A stretch of 30,125 nucleotides of DNA from contig JBHIEE010000022.1 in assembly GCA_046760445.1 (NCBI GenBank), positions 1 through 30,125 of the forward strand, read 5' to 3'. This document shows positions 1 to 7,684 of this stretch, piece after piece. Numbering within the stretch: position 1 is the stretch's first letter; every line of letters starts with the position of its first letter. The notes under the pieces were generated by a model, which was not told the origin of the DNA, did no database searches, and worked only from the letters and a program-made list of their open reading frames with translations. This stretch comes from JBHIEE01 sp046760445 (GTDB lineage Bacteria > Acidobacteriota > Aminicenantia > JdFR-78). A program made the position numbers and the translations under genes.

Positions 1-423
1 TCTGTTCGAGCTGAAATAGAGAGTTTTGTTATCTGGGGAAAGAGTTGGTCTTCGTTCAGAAAAACGCGAATTGACATTTGAACCTAAATTAACAGGTTTT
101 CCCCATTGATTTTTAACACTATTCCAGCTGGATTGGTAAATGTCCCAATTTCCAATATGTCCAGGTCGTGGTGGTCCATTAATAACAGTAGAAATAAAAA
201 AAAGCTTTTTTCCATCCGAGCTAATAAAAGGCTGACAATCGGGGTTATAATTACTCACTTCTACACTCTGAGGGAATCCCCATTTACTTAAGAAGAAAAA
301 TGGAAAATTCTGAAAGACTTTAATTCTTTTGTTCAAATTATCTTTTTTCTCGCAGGTTTTTAACTCGAGATTTCCTAGTGTTAACAACAACGTTACTATT
401 GCTATAAATTTAATTTTCCTCAA
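1..423 (-). CDS. WD40-like beta-propeller (PD40) exported protein, C-terminus cut by window edge
   Basis: The frame is open from a TTG start at 423 down to base 1, giving 141 codons with no stop, so the gene continues outside the window. The TTG is chosen because a strong Shine-Dalgarno sequence (AAAGGAGGT, 429-437) lies six bases upstream. The N-terminus has a basic stretch then a hydrophobic segment (about residues 6-19), which suggests export. Two repeats of the PD40 type are visible: QPFISSDGKKLFF near residue 65, and RPTLSPDNKTLYFSSN at the edge. The pattern 'P-x-[FL]-S-x-D/P-[GN]-K-x-[LI]-x-F' is typical of TolB-like propellers in envelope proteins. The ligand or role cannot be inferred. 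It lies downstream of and in the same direction as the small WxPGHW lipoprotein gene, 78 bases away. Confidence 0.75.
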   Translation of the reverse strand, partial: MRKIKFIAIVTLLLTLGNLELKTCEKKDNLNKRIKVFQNFPFFFLSKWGFPQSVEVSNYNPDCQPFISSDGKKLFFISTVINGPPRPGHIGNWDIYQSSWNSVKNQWGKPVNLGSNVNSRFSERRPTLSPDNKTLYFSSNR

Positions 424-501
424 TTTAGACCTCCTTTCTGGTTCATTTCTTAGAAAAGTTGTCTATAAATTTTTTAATGGTTTATACTTTAATTTATAGT
501 C

Positions 502-735
502 CTATTTTATCCGCCAATGACCAGGCACCCAGATATATTTATGATATCGACTGTTCCATTTCCAGTGACCTGGAATCCAAATTGCCCTTGGATGAGGTTT
601 AGGAGGCCGAATTTCAACTATAGAAGGTGGGGGAGGAGGACGTCTGACCCAAATTGCACAAGAAATGCTACTTATTAATAGCCACAATACTCCACTTAGA
701 GAAATAAATTTTTTTATAATTAATATGAATTTCAT
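502..735 (-). CDS. small WxPGHW-repeat lipoprotein (77 aa)
   Basis: The start is taken at 735, not the longer reading at 762, because GGAAAGGA sits just upstream of this ATG. The N-terminus is basic and hydrophobic and ends in SSISC (Cys26), a plausible though imperfect lipobox. The mature part opens with a proline run (RRPPPPP). It then carries two copies of a tryptophan-rich unit, WIPGHWKW and WVPGHWRI, with a tyrosine-rich linker between. This belongs to the YXWXGXW-repeat proteins often seen as small envelope proteins in Proteobacteria and Acidobacteria. Their function is not established. It ends 78 bases before the beta-propeller gene on the same strand, so the two may be co-transcribed. 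Confidence 0.65.
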   Translation of the reverse strand: MKFILIIKKFISLSGVLWLLISSISCAIWVRRPPPPPSIVEIRPPKPHPRAIWIPGHWKWNSRYHKYIWVPGHWRIK

Positions 736-815
736 TTTTTTCCTTTCCAATAAATTAGACAATTTTTTTTAAAAACTCTTTGAATAAATTTTCTCAAATA
801 AAATTTGTTTATTTC

Positions 816-851
816 TTGACTTTTTAAGCTTTATTATTTTAAATATATAAT
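816..851 (+). promoter_or_regulatory. candidate sigma-70 promoter of the HU-AAA operon
   Basis: A -35 box TTGACT (816-821) is followed after 17 bases by TTAAAT (839-844) and after 24 bases by a perfect TATAAT (846-851). The 17-base spacing favours the weaker -10, and the better -10 has too long a spacer. The start codon of the HU-like gene is at 880. Confidence 0.45.
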
Positions 852-879
852 AACGAAAAATTACGGGAAGGAGAAGGCA

Positions 880-1146
880 ATGATAAAAATTGATATTGCC
901 AAAAATATTGAAAAAAATTCGGAATTTAATCGGAGTGAGTCATTATTAATTGTTAAAACCATAATTAATTTCCTAAAAAATGCTTTAGCCGAAGATGAAA
1001 AGATTGAAATCAGGGGGTTTGGAAGTTTTAAAGTTGTTCCCAAGAAAACAGGCTATGGCCGTGATATTCGTCGGGAGTTCCAGATAAAAATTAAAGAGGG
1101 AAAAAGAGTTAAATTCAAACCAGGACAAGATTTAAAGAAACTTTAA
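880..1146 (+). CDS. HU/IHF-family DNA-binding protein
   Basis: This 88-residue protein has the length and layout of the HU/IHF family: an N-terminal helical dimerisation region, then the beta-arm region beginning at the diagnostic IEIRGFGSF motif (about residues 42-50). Conserved GR and F-x-x-G-x-x-L residues follow near the end (FKPGQDLKKL). Family members bind and bend DNA non-specifically as dimers in the nucleoid. The GR-x-[IP] DNA-intercalating tip reads YGRDIRREF, so the usual proline is replaced by isoleucine, which could reduce bending. A GGAAGGAGAAGG ribosome binding site precedes the ATG. It is the first gene of a compact operon, two bases before the AAA ATPase gene. Confidence 0.92.
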   Translation: MIKIDIAKNIEKNSEFNRSESLLIVKTIINFLKNALAEDEKIEIRGFGSFKVVPKKTGYGRDIRREFQIKIKEGKRVKFKPGQDLKKL

Positions 1147-1148
1147 TT

Positions 1149-2633
1149 ATGCCGCCTATCAAGCAATTAAAGGACAATATTATTGCTCACTGTCCAATAA
1201 CTTATCTTCTCTCCTGGGAAGAAAATAGAGTAGAACAAACCATTAAAAACATTCTTACTGAGCTTTATCCAGAGATAAATTTCTGTACTTGGACAGTTTC
1301 TGAAGGATTAAAAAAGGAAGGGAATTCTATTCCTGAGACTTCTACCCCAATTCAAGCTCTTAATTACATTATTCAAAGCAAAGAGGCAGCTGGATTTTTA
1401 ATGAAAGATCTTCATCCTTTTGTCAAAAACGATCCTCAGGTGGTTAGACGACTAAGAGATGTTTACTATTCTTTAAAAGACTCAAATAAATTTCTTTTTC
1501 TTTTATCTCCTTTTCTCTATCTTCCCCAGGAATTGAAGAAAGAGGTTGAAGTAGTTAATTTTGGATTACCTGGTCTGAATGAGTTAGAAAAACTTCTGGA
1601 TGAGATTTTGTCTTCTTCGGTTCAGAAAAAGATTAGAATAAATTTGACTGAAGAGGAGAAAAAAGATCTGGTTATTGCTGTTCAAGGGTTAACTTTTGAT
1701 GAGGCTCGTCGAGCTTATTTTAAAGCATTCCACGGGAGAGAAATGATTGATAGCTCACTTCTTGAAACTCTTCATCTTGAGAAGAAGCAATTAATTTTAA
1801 AAGAAGGCGTATTAGAATTTGTTCCTCAAAAATGGGGAATGAATGATATTGGAGGATTGGATATATTAAAGGACTGGCTTAAAAAAAGAGAAAAAGCTTT
1901 TACTCCGGAAGCACAAAAGTTCGGTTTAACTCCACCTAAGGGACTTTTAATTATGGGGGTAAGTGGGTGTGGAAAAAGCATCTCAATTAAAGCAATTTCC
2001 ACCCTGTGGAATTTACCTCTCTTCCGGCTTGATATGAATCTGGTTTATTCTGGGATTGCTGGACTTCCTGAAGAAGCATTTACTCGTGCATTAAATACAA
2101 TCGATTCAGTTGCACCTGCTATTTTGTGGATTGATGAAATTGAAAGCGGTATTAATTACAAGCAATCTGAAGGAGCAGCTTCCCGAATTTTTGGTTATTT
2201 CCTTACTTGGATGCAGGAACACGATTCTCAGGTCTTTATTGGAGCAACAGCCAATCGAATTGATCTTTTGCCAGCTGAACTTTTAAGGAGAGGAAGATTT
2301 GACCAAATCTTTTTTATTGACCTTCCTACTGAAAAAGAAAGAGAAGAAATTTTTAAAATTCATTTATTGAAAAGAAATAATGATTTAACTAAATTCGACT
2401 TAAATCAATTAGCTAAAATAGCTAAGGGTTGGAGTGGCACAGAGATAGAACAGGCCATAATTTCTGCGATGTATGAGGCTTTTAATGAGGGACGACCCCT
2501 TAATGAAGATGACCTTTTTAAAGTTTTTTCTCGGACTGTCCCCCTTTCAACTACTATGGCTGAGCAGATAAAAAGGATTAAAAGCTGGGCTCATGGTCGA
2601 GCAGTAAGAGCCTCTTCTCAAGCAGAATTGTAA
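1149..2633 (+). CDS. Ycf46-type AAA ATPase
   Basis: This 494-residue protein has the two-part layout of the Ycf46 group. Residues 1-210 form a divergent N-terminal region resembling an inactive nucleotide-binding fold. Residues about 225-470 form a standard AAA module. Visible motifs are Walker A GVSGCGKS (270-277), Walker B ILWIDE (325-330), sensor 1 GATANR (365-370) and the arginine-finger region ELLRRGRFD (377-385). It should be a cytosolic ATPase that remodels a protein partner. Ycf46 homologues in cyanobacteria have been linked to inorganic-carbon use, but no general substrate is agreed. Its ATG follows the HU-like stop codon by two bases with no clear ribosome binding site, so translation is probably coupled. 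Confidence 0.85.
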   Translation: MPPIKQLKDNIIAHCPITYLLSWEENRVEQTIKNILTELYPEINFCTWTVSEGLKKEGNSIPETSTPIQALNYIIQSKEAAGFLMKDLHPFVKNDPQVVRRLRDVYYSLKDSNKFLFLLSPFLYLPQELKKEVEVVNFGLPGLNELEKLLDEILSSSVQKKIRINLTEEEKKDLVIAVQGLTFDEARRAYFKAFHGREMIDSSLLETLHLEKKQLILKEGVLEFVPQKWGMNDIGGLDILKDWLKKREKAFTPEAQKFGLTPPKGLLIMGVSGCGKSISIKAISTLWNLPLFRLDMNLVYSGIAGLPEEAFTRALNTIDSVAPAILWIDEIESGINYKQSEGAASRIFGYFLTWMQEHDSQVFIGATANRIDLLPAELLRRGRFDQIFFIDLPTEKEREEIFKIHLLKRNNDLTKFDLNQLAKIAKGWSGTEIEQAIISAMYEAFNEGRPLNEDDLFKVFSRTVPLSTTMAEQIKRIKSWAHGRAVRASSQAEL

Positions 2634-2634
2634 T

Positions 2635-3465
2635 ATGAAGAAGGAAAGTAAACTACCTTTATATTTAATTATTCTAATCACTTTTATTGGGTTTTCGTTT
2701 TTAATTGCTCTGATGATAGTGGATGCTACTAATCGAGTTCAAAATGGTTCTTTAAAATTAGCCTATAAACACTATGATGAACATCCTCAAAATGAACCGG
2801 TATTTATCTATCTTGAGGCAAATTCAGAATATGGAATAAAAAAAATAGAACTCCATTATCCACAGGGAGAAAACTTATCTTCCCCAATTCCTTTCACACT
2901 CCATAAAGGCAGCTCTTTCTTTACTGCATTATTACCGGGAAAAGAGAAAGGTCAGCGGAGTTATTTTTATATTTATGCCGAGGATAATGCGGGAAATGAA
3001 GTCTATCTTCCTGAAGAAGCAGGTAAAACTGGCGGTAAATGGTTTGTCATTAAGTTTGAAGGTCGGGCTTCCTTTTTTCTCAAGCTACTTCATATTATGT
3101 TTATGTTAACCTCTTTGACTATTTTTATTCATGCTTTTTACTATGCTGTTTCCTATTTAAAGAATGAAAATGAAAAAGCTGACCTTCGTTTAGGTGCTCT
3201 TCTTTTATGGGGAATTATTGTTTTCTTTATCACTGGCTTTCCGATTGGCTGGATGATTGGCTGGCAGGTGACTGGTCAAGCATGGACAGGGATTCCTTTT
3301 GGTTGGGATATAACAGATAACAAAACATTATTAATTCTTATTTACTGGTTAGCTGTTCTTATTCCTTTTAAATTGAATAAATTTTCGGTCAGAACACTGG
3401 CCAAGTTGATAATCCTCGGCACCATCTTTACGCTGGTTTTATTTTTAGTTCCCCATAGTATTTAA
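2635..3465 (+). CDS. uncharacterised membrane protein with one extracytoplasmic domain
   Basis: The family is not recognised. The 276-residue protein has an N-terminal transmembrane helix (about 8-28). A soluble beta-rich segment follows (about 35-140, motifs IKKIELHYPQ and YFYIYAEDNAGNEV), resembling an Ig-like domain of the kind found in exported proteins. Four further hydrophobic helices lie at about 147-170, 184-210, 229-246 and 255-273. The glycine- and tryptophan-rich loop GWMIGWQVTGQAWTG lies between helices three and four. The ATG starts one base after the AAA ATPase stop, with no Shine-Dalgarno, so it is very likely co-translated with that gene. It may be a membrane partner of the ATPase, which is inference from position only. 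Confidence 0.7.
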   Translation: MKKESKLPLYLIILITFIGFSFLIALMIVDATNRVQNGSLKLAYKHYDEHPQNEPVFIYLEANSEYGIKKIELHYPQGENLSSPIPFTLHKGSSFFTALLPGKEKGQRSYFYIYAEDNAGNEVYLPEEAGKTGGKWFVIKFEGRASFFLKLLHIMFMLTSLTIFIHAFYYAVSYLKNENEKADLRLGALLLWGIIVFFITGFPIGWMIGWQVTGQAWTGIPFGWDITDNKTLLILIYWLAVLIPFKLNKFSVRTLAKLIILGTIFTLVLFLVPHSI

Positions 3466-3470
3466 TTTTA

Positions 3471-4421
3471 ATGACTAAATATCACACTAAACCACTCTCT
3501 CCCCAAAAAATCAAAACTTATTCCCTTAAATCAAGAAAAAGTAAAGTCCAAATTGAAGATTTTGCCCATTCTGTAGAAGAAAATTGTTCATTTCAAATAT
3601 TTATAGATTCATTACCGGATATTTTAGCTGGGAAGGACTTTAAAGAATTAATCAAAAAAATAATTAATGCCAAACAGAAAAGAAAGGCAGTAATTTTTGG
3701 CCTGGGAGCTCATGTGATTAAAGTCGGACTCTCTCCTGTTTTGATTGATTTGATGAATAAGGGTTTTATATCAGCTCTTATGTTAAATGGAGCAGGAATT
3801 ATTCACGATTTTGAGATAGCTTATTCTGGTAAAACATCAGAGGATGTAGCGATTCAGCTTAAAGATGGATCTTTTGGTATGGCGGAGGAAACGGGCAAGT
3901 TTTTGAATGATTTCATCAATCAAGGAGCTAAGGAAAATATTGGTTTAGGAGAAGCCATAGGAAAATTTTTAGCCTCTTCTGATTTTCTTTATTTAGAAAA
4001 GAGTCTTTTAACTCAAGCCTATGAATTAAATATTCCAGTGACTGTTCATGTTGGTCTGGGTACAGACATTATTCATTTCCATCCTAATGTCTTAGGAGAA
4101 GCAATTGGTAAGACCTCTCTAACAGATTTTTTCCTATTAGCTTCTTTAGTCAGAGATTTAAACAATGGTGGAGTTTTTCTTAATATTGGCTCAGCAGTGA
4201 TTCTGCCAGAAGTTTTTTTAAAAGCTTTAACCTTTGCTCGAAACAGGGGTTATCAAATTGAAAATTTTACCACCGCAGTTTTTGATTTCATTTATCATTA
4301 CCGCCCTTTCCAAAATGTGGTTAAAAAACCAATCTCAGGTAAAGGCAAAGGCTATTATTTTATTGGACATCATGAAATCATGATTCCACTTTTAGCCGCA
4401 AGCTTAAAATCCCTGGAATAA
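3471..4421 (+). CDS. deoxyhypusine-synthase-like conserved protein
   Basis: This 316-residue protein matches, from memory, a conserved bacterial family sometimes labelled deoxyhypusine synthase family protein. Recognisable blocks are AVIFGLGAHVIKVGLSP (about 73-89), LNGAGIIHDFEIAYSGKTSED (about 105-125, the region that would hold nicotinamide-nucleotide contacts), GTDIIHFHP and NIGSAVILPEVFLKA. Bacteria lack the eIF5A substrate of true deoxyhypusine synthase. Related bacterial enzymes such as homospermidine synthase-like proteins act on small amines, so a spermidine- or NAD-dependent reaction is possible but not shown. It is the last gene of the operon, five bases after the membrane protein, and its stop lies inside an inverted repeat at 4414-4480. 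Confidence 0.65.
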   Translation: MTKYHTKPLSPQKIKTYSLKSRKSKVQIEDFAHSVEENCSFQIFIDSLPDILAGKDFKELIKKIINAKQKRKAVIFGLGAHVIKVGLSPVLIDLMNKGFISALMLNGAGIIHDFEIAYSGKTSEDVAIQLKDGSFGMAEETGKFLNDFINQGAKENIGLGEAIGKFLASSDFLYLEKSLLTQAYELNIPVTVHVGLGTDIIHFHPNVLGEAIGKTSLTDFFLLASLVRDLNNGGVFLNIGSAVILPEVFLKALTFARNRGYQIENFTTAVFDFIYHYRPFQNVVKKPISGKGKGYYFIGHHEIMIPLLAASLKSLE

Positions 4422-4480
4422 AGGCCTTAGCCTCTTCTATAGATAACTTATTTTCAAAGAGTCTAAAGGTCTCTATTCCA
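4414..4480. repeat. inverted repeat in the convergent gap, possible bidirectional terminator
   Basis: The arms at 4414-4428 and 4466-4480 pair at 13 of 15 positions (TGGAATAAAGGCCTT against the complement of AAGGTCTCTATTCCA). They flank a 37-base AT-rich loop between the converging DHS-like and purH genes. There is no strong T-run next to either arm, so termination is plausible but not clear. The left arm contains the stop codon of the plus-strand gene. Confidence 0.35.
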
Positions 4481-4492
4481 AGCTTCGAGATT

Positions 4493-6019
4493 TTAGTGTC
4501 TGAAGTGTCTTATTCCAGTAAAAATCATTGAGATATTATATCTATCAGCAGTTTCAATTACTTGGTTATCTCTGATTGATCCTCCGGGTTGAATAGCTGC
4601 TGCTGCTCCTGCTTTTATGCATTCCTCTAAGGCATCTGGGAAAGGGAAAAAAGCATCGGAAGCAATCGCTGAGCCTTTAAGAGATAACTGAGCTTTCATA
4701 ATAGCTAATTTAGCTGCATCCACTCTGCTCATTTGTCCAGCTCCAATACCCAAAGTCTGTTGATTTTTAACAAACACTATGGCGTTGGATTTAATATGTT
4801 TAACAATTTTCCAGGCAAATAAGAGGTCATTCAGTTCTTGATTTGAGGGTTTTCTTCTGGTCACAATTTTTAGATTCTCCTCAATATAAGTTAAATTGTT
4901 CTTTTCTTGGATTAACCAGCCACCATTTATTTTCCTAAAGTCAAGCCTATCTTTGAAACCATAAGGCAATTCAACAATTCGGAGGTTCTTTTTTGATTGA
5001 AAAATTTCTAAAGCTTTTTTTGAATAGGAAGGAGCAACAACTACTTCAAAAAAAGATTTAATAATTTCCGCAGCAGTCTGCTCATTAACCGAACAGTTAA
5101 AACCAATTATTCCCCCAAAAGCTGACATGGGGTCTGTCGCGAGAGCTCTCTGGAAGGTGCCTAAAGTGTTCTTTCCTATTGCTGCCCCACAAGGGTTATT
5201 ATGCTTCAGGATACAACAGAAAGTTTCCTTAAATTCTAAACAGAGCTCATAAGCTGAATTTATGTCCAGTAAGTTATTAAAAGAAAGGTCCTTACCTTGA
5301 TGTTGAATCATTTTTTCGAAATGAGAGGAATTTTGATCGATATATAATGCCCCTTTTTGATGAGGATTTTCACCATATCGAAGTTCCTGAAACTTTGAGA
5401 GATTAAGATTAATTAGTGAGGGTAAAAGTTCTTTTTTCTGAGAGAAAGAATTTAGATAGTTAAAAATATAATAGTCATATATTGAAGTATGTTTGAAGGC
5501 TTTTATTGCCAAAGAAACTCTTTTTTCCTGATTAATTTCTTTTTCTTCAGCAAGGATACGAAGAATCTCTGAATAATCGTCAAGATCAACGATCACTATC
5601 ACGTCTCGGAAATTTTTAGCTGCTGCCCGAATTAATGAAACTCCGCCTATATCTATATTTTCAAGCGCTTCTTCTAAATCAACTTCTTTTTTAGCCGTAA
5701 CTTCTTGAAAAGGATATAAATTAACCACAACCATATCAATTGGTTTAATATTCACTCCATCAAGTTCTTTTAGATGTTCTTTCTTGGCCCTTATTGCAAG
5801 GATTCCTCCAAGAATATGAGGATGAAGAGTTTTCACCCGGCCATCTAAGATTTCCGGGAAACCGGTTATTTTGGAAAGAGGAAGATAATCAATATTATTT
5901 TCCTTTAGAAATCTGGCTGTTCCTCCAGTGGCGATGATTTCCCAGTTTAAATTAATTAAGCCTTCAGCAAAATTTTTCAAATTCCGCTTATCATAAACAC
6001 TAATTAACACTCTTTTCAT
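4493..6019 (-). CDS. purH: bifunctional AICAR transformylase / IMP cyclohydrolase
   Basis: PurH catalyses the last two steps of purine synthesis, formylating AICAR with 10-formyl-THF and closing the ring to IMP. The 508-residue length is typical. The N-terminal methylglyoxal-synthase-like domain (about 1-130) carries LISVYDK, ATGGTARFL and DGRVKTLHP. The transformylase domain shows RYGENPHQ, the catalytic ILKHNNPCG block (Lys-His), MSAFGGIIG and SDAFFPF near the end. AAGGAG lies seven bases before the ATG. It lies downstream of coaE on the same strand, separated by a 142-base gap filled by a heptamer hairpin, and may be read from the coaE promoter. Confidence 0.97.
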   Translation of the reverse strand: MKRVLISVYDKRNLKNFAEGLINLNWEIIATGGTARFLKENNIDYLPLSKITGFPEILDGRVKTLHPHILGGILAIRAKKEHLKELDGVNIKPIDMVVVNLYPFQEVTAKKEVDLEEALENIDIGGVSLIRAAAKNFRDVIVIVDLDDYSEILRILAEEKEINQEKRVSLAIKAFKHTSIYDYYIFNYLNSFSQKKELLPSLINLNLSKFQELRYGENPHQKGALYIDQNSSHFEKMIQHQGKDLSFNNLLDINSAYELCLEFKETFCCILKHNNPCGAAIGKNTLGTFQRALATDPMSAFGGIIGFNCSVNEQTAAEIIKSFFEVVVAPSYSKKALEIFQSKKNLRIVELPYGFKDRLDFRKINGGWLIQEKNNLTYIEENLKIVTRRKPSNQELNDLLFAWKIVKHIKSNAIVFVKNQQTLGIGAGQMSRVDAAKLAIMKAQLSLKGSAIASDAFFPFPDALEECIKAGAAAAIQPGGSIRDNQVIETADRYNISMIFTGIRHFRH

Positions 6020-6040
6020 TTTGTACTCCTTAATAAAATA

Positions 6041-6184
6041 AGATAACAGATAACAGATGGCAGATAGCAGATGTCATTTTAAAGTTTATCCTTGTTTCTT
6101 TTTAAAAGCTTCCTCCATAGTATCCTCCAGAATTACTGAGTCACAGCTATACCGCTATCTGCTATCCGCTATCTGCTATCAGAT
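6041..6184. repeat. heptamer array in two inverted arms (AGATARC / GCTATCT)
   Basis: The left arm at 6041-6073 reads as consecutive seven-base units AGATAAC, AGATAAC, AGATGGC, AGATAGC. The right arm at 6154-6181 reads GCTATCT, GCTATCC, GCTATCT, GCTATCA, which is the reverse complement of the same word. The arms are separated by about 80 bases and could form a long imperfect hairpin between purH and coaE. The right arm supplies the last codons and the stop of coaE. Confidence 0.75.
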
Positions 6185-6788
6185 TTTTATAATCTGCCAT
6201 TAAGAGTCTGTATACCTGTTCAGTTTGTTCAATTGTTTCATCTAAGGATCCTGAGGTATCTATCTTGTAATCAGCATATTGTAATTTTTTAGATAGGGAA
6301 AGTTGACTTTTTATTTTTTTTAGAGCTTCTTTATGAGAGATTTTATCTCTGTTCATTACTCTTTTAATCTGGGTTTGTTCATCACAATAAACCACTATTA
6401 ATTTATCAAAATTCGAAACCATTCCAGCTTCTACAATTAGAGCAGCTTCAGTAATAAAGATTTTGTATTTACCTTCTTTTTCAAGTTTTTTAAAAATTTT
6501 TTTTTCTTCTTCAACTACTAAAGGGTGGATAATTTTGTTTAACAATTCTCTTTGATTCTTATTGGAAAAAATTATTTGACCTAATTTATGGCGATTGATA
6601 GTTTGATCTGGATTTAATATTTCTTTTCCGAAATGGAGAATTATTTCTTTCCAGGCTTTTTTCTTAGGTTCAATTAATTTATGAGCAAGTTTATCAGCCT
6701 CTAAAATATAGCAACCTAAATTTTTTAGGATTTGACTCACAATAGTTTTTCCAGTAGCGATTCCTCCTGTTAAACCAACTTTAAGCAT
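6162..6788 (-). CDS. coaE: dephospho-CoA kinase
   Basis: CoaE phosphorylates the ribose 3' hydroxyl of dephospho-CoA with ATP, the final step of coenzyme A synthesis, in the cytosol. The P-loop GGIATGKT is at residues 8-15. The following family blocks are visible: EADKLAHKLIEP (about 30-41), the HPLV segment near residue 87, and the lid region NRDKISHKEAL near residue 147. At 208 residues the length is normal. The last residues (LIADSG) are encoded by a heptamer repeat arm that also provides the stop, so the C-terminal tail is probably not conserved. It sits between the sugar ABC transporter operon and purH. Confidence 0.95.
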   Translation of the reverse strand: MLKVGLTGGIATGKTIVSQILKNLGCYILEADKLAHKLIEPKKKAWKEIILHFGKEILNPDQTINRHKLGQIIFSNKNQRELLNKIIHPLVVEEEKKIFKKLEKEGKYKIFITEAALIVEAGMVSNFDKLIVVYCDEQTQIKRVMNRDKISHKEALKKIKSQLSLSKKLQYADYKIDTSGSLDETIEQTEQVYRLLMADYKNLIADSG

Positions 6789-6809
6789 TATTTGAGTTAA
6801 AGAATAAGT

Positions 6810-6838
6810 ATTTTACATAAAAAGAACTCAGTCTTCAA
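6810..6838 (-). promoter_or_regulatory. candidate promoter of coaE (and possibly purH)
   Basis: Read on the minus strand, TTGAAG (6833-6838) and TAAAAT (6810-6815) are separated by exactly 17 bases. Transcription would start about 15 bases before the coaE ATG at 6788, leaving a very short leader. Confidence 0.4.
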
Positions 6839-6856
6839 GAAATGTTCTTTAATATT

Positions 6857-7684
6857 TTATCCTTTTATTCCTCCAGCAATCAATCCTTTCTCAATATATT
6901 TCTCGAAAAAGAGAAATAGAATAATCACTGGGAAAACAATAATAACTGAACCAGCCATTATTTTATCCCATGCAGTGTGATATGAAGAGAATAAATGGAA
7001 AAGCCCGATTGGTAAAGTATATTTTTCTGGAGAATAGAGAAAAACATAAGCAAAGAGAAATTCATTCCAGACAATAATAAAAGTAAAGATAGCAACAGTG
7101 GCTAAACTGGGCAGAGAGAGGGGGAGCGTAATTTTTCTTATTACCTGCCAAAAACTGCAGCCATCAATCAGGGCTGCTTCTTCTATCTCTGGCGGAATAG
7201 CCTTAAAATAGGAACCCAATAGATATAAAGCCAACGGCGTTGTTTGAACTAAATAAGCCATAATTAACCCAACAAGAGAATTGTGAAGTCCAATTTTAGA
7301 TAGAAGAGCAAATATTGGAATAACCAGAAGAATTGCTGGAAACATATAAGTGATTAGGACCCATTGAAGGAAAAATCCTTTTCCTTTGAATTTAAAGCGG
7401 GTTAAAGCATAAGCTCCAGGAGTAGCAATAATTAAAGTCAAGAAGATAGTAACCAGCGAAATAAAAAGGCTATTTATAAAAAATTTATAAAATTTATGCT
7501 GGATGAAAACTTCTAAATAGGAACCAATGGTGATTTTTTGAGGAATGAATATAGGAGGAATAGAAAAAAGTTGGTCAAAAGTTTTAAATGAGGTAATAAT
7601 CATCCAATAAAAAGGGAAAATGATAGTTATCAAGAAGAAAATTAATCCCACATAAAATAATAAATTAAATCTTCTATTTACCAT
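6857..7684 (-). CDS. carbohydrate ABC transporter permease, MalG/UgpE type
   Basis: This is an inner-membrane permease subunit of a CUT1-type sugar importer. The 275-residue protein has six predicted helices, starting with a hydrophobic stretch at about residues 9-31. The ATPase-contact EAA loop is present as EEAALIDGCSFWQVIRKITL (about 187-206), followed by the LP pair. The C-terminus ends KGLIAGGIKG, the characteristic GLTAGAVKG tail of MalG-like subunits. Its start overlaps the end of the partner permease by seven bases, indicating translational coupling. The substrate is not readable from the sequence. Sugars or polyols are usual for the family. Confidence 0.93.
   Translation of the reverse strand: MVNRRFNLLFYVGLIFFLITIIFPFYWMIITSFKTFDQLFSIPPIFIPQKITIGSYLEVFIQHKFYKFFINSLFISLVTIFLTLIIATPGAYALTRFKFKGKGFFLQWVLITYMFPAILLVIPIFALLSKIGLHNSLVGLIMAYLVQTTPLALYLLGSYFKAIPPEIEEAALIDGCSFWQVIRKITLPLSLPSLATVAIFTFIIVWNEFLFAYVFLYSPEKYTLPIGLFHLFSSYHTAWDKIMAGSVIIVFPVIILFLFFEKYIEKGLIAGGIKG

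Noticed and set aside
6020..6161. A purine riboswitch or other leader element upstream of purH
   Set aside because: The gap is explained by the heptamer hairpin, and no aptamer-like conserved core was recognised.
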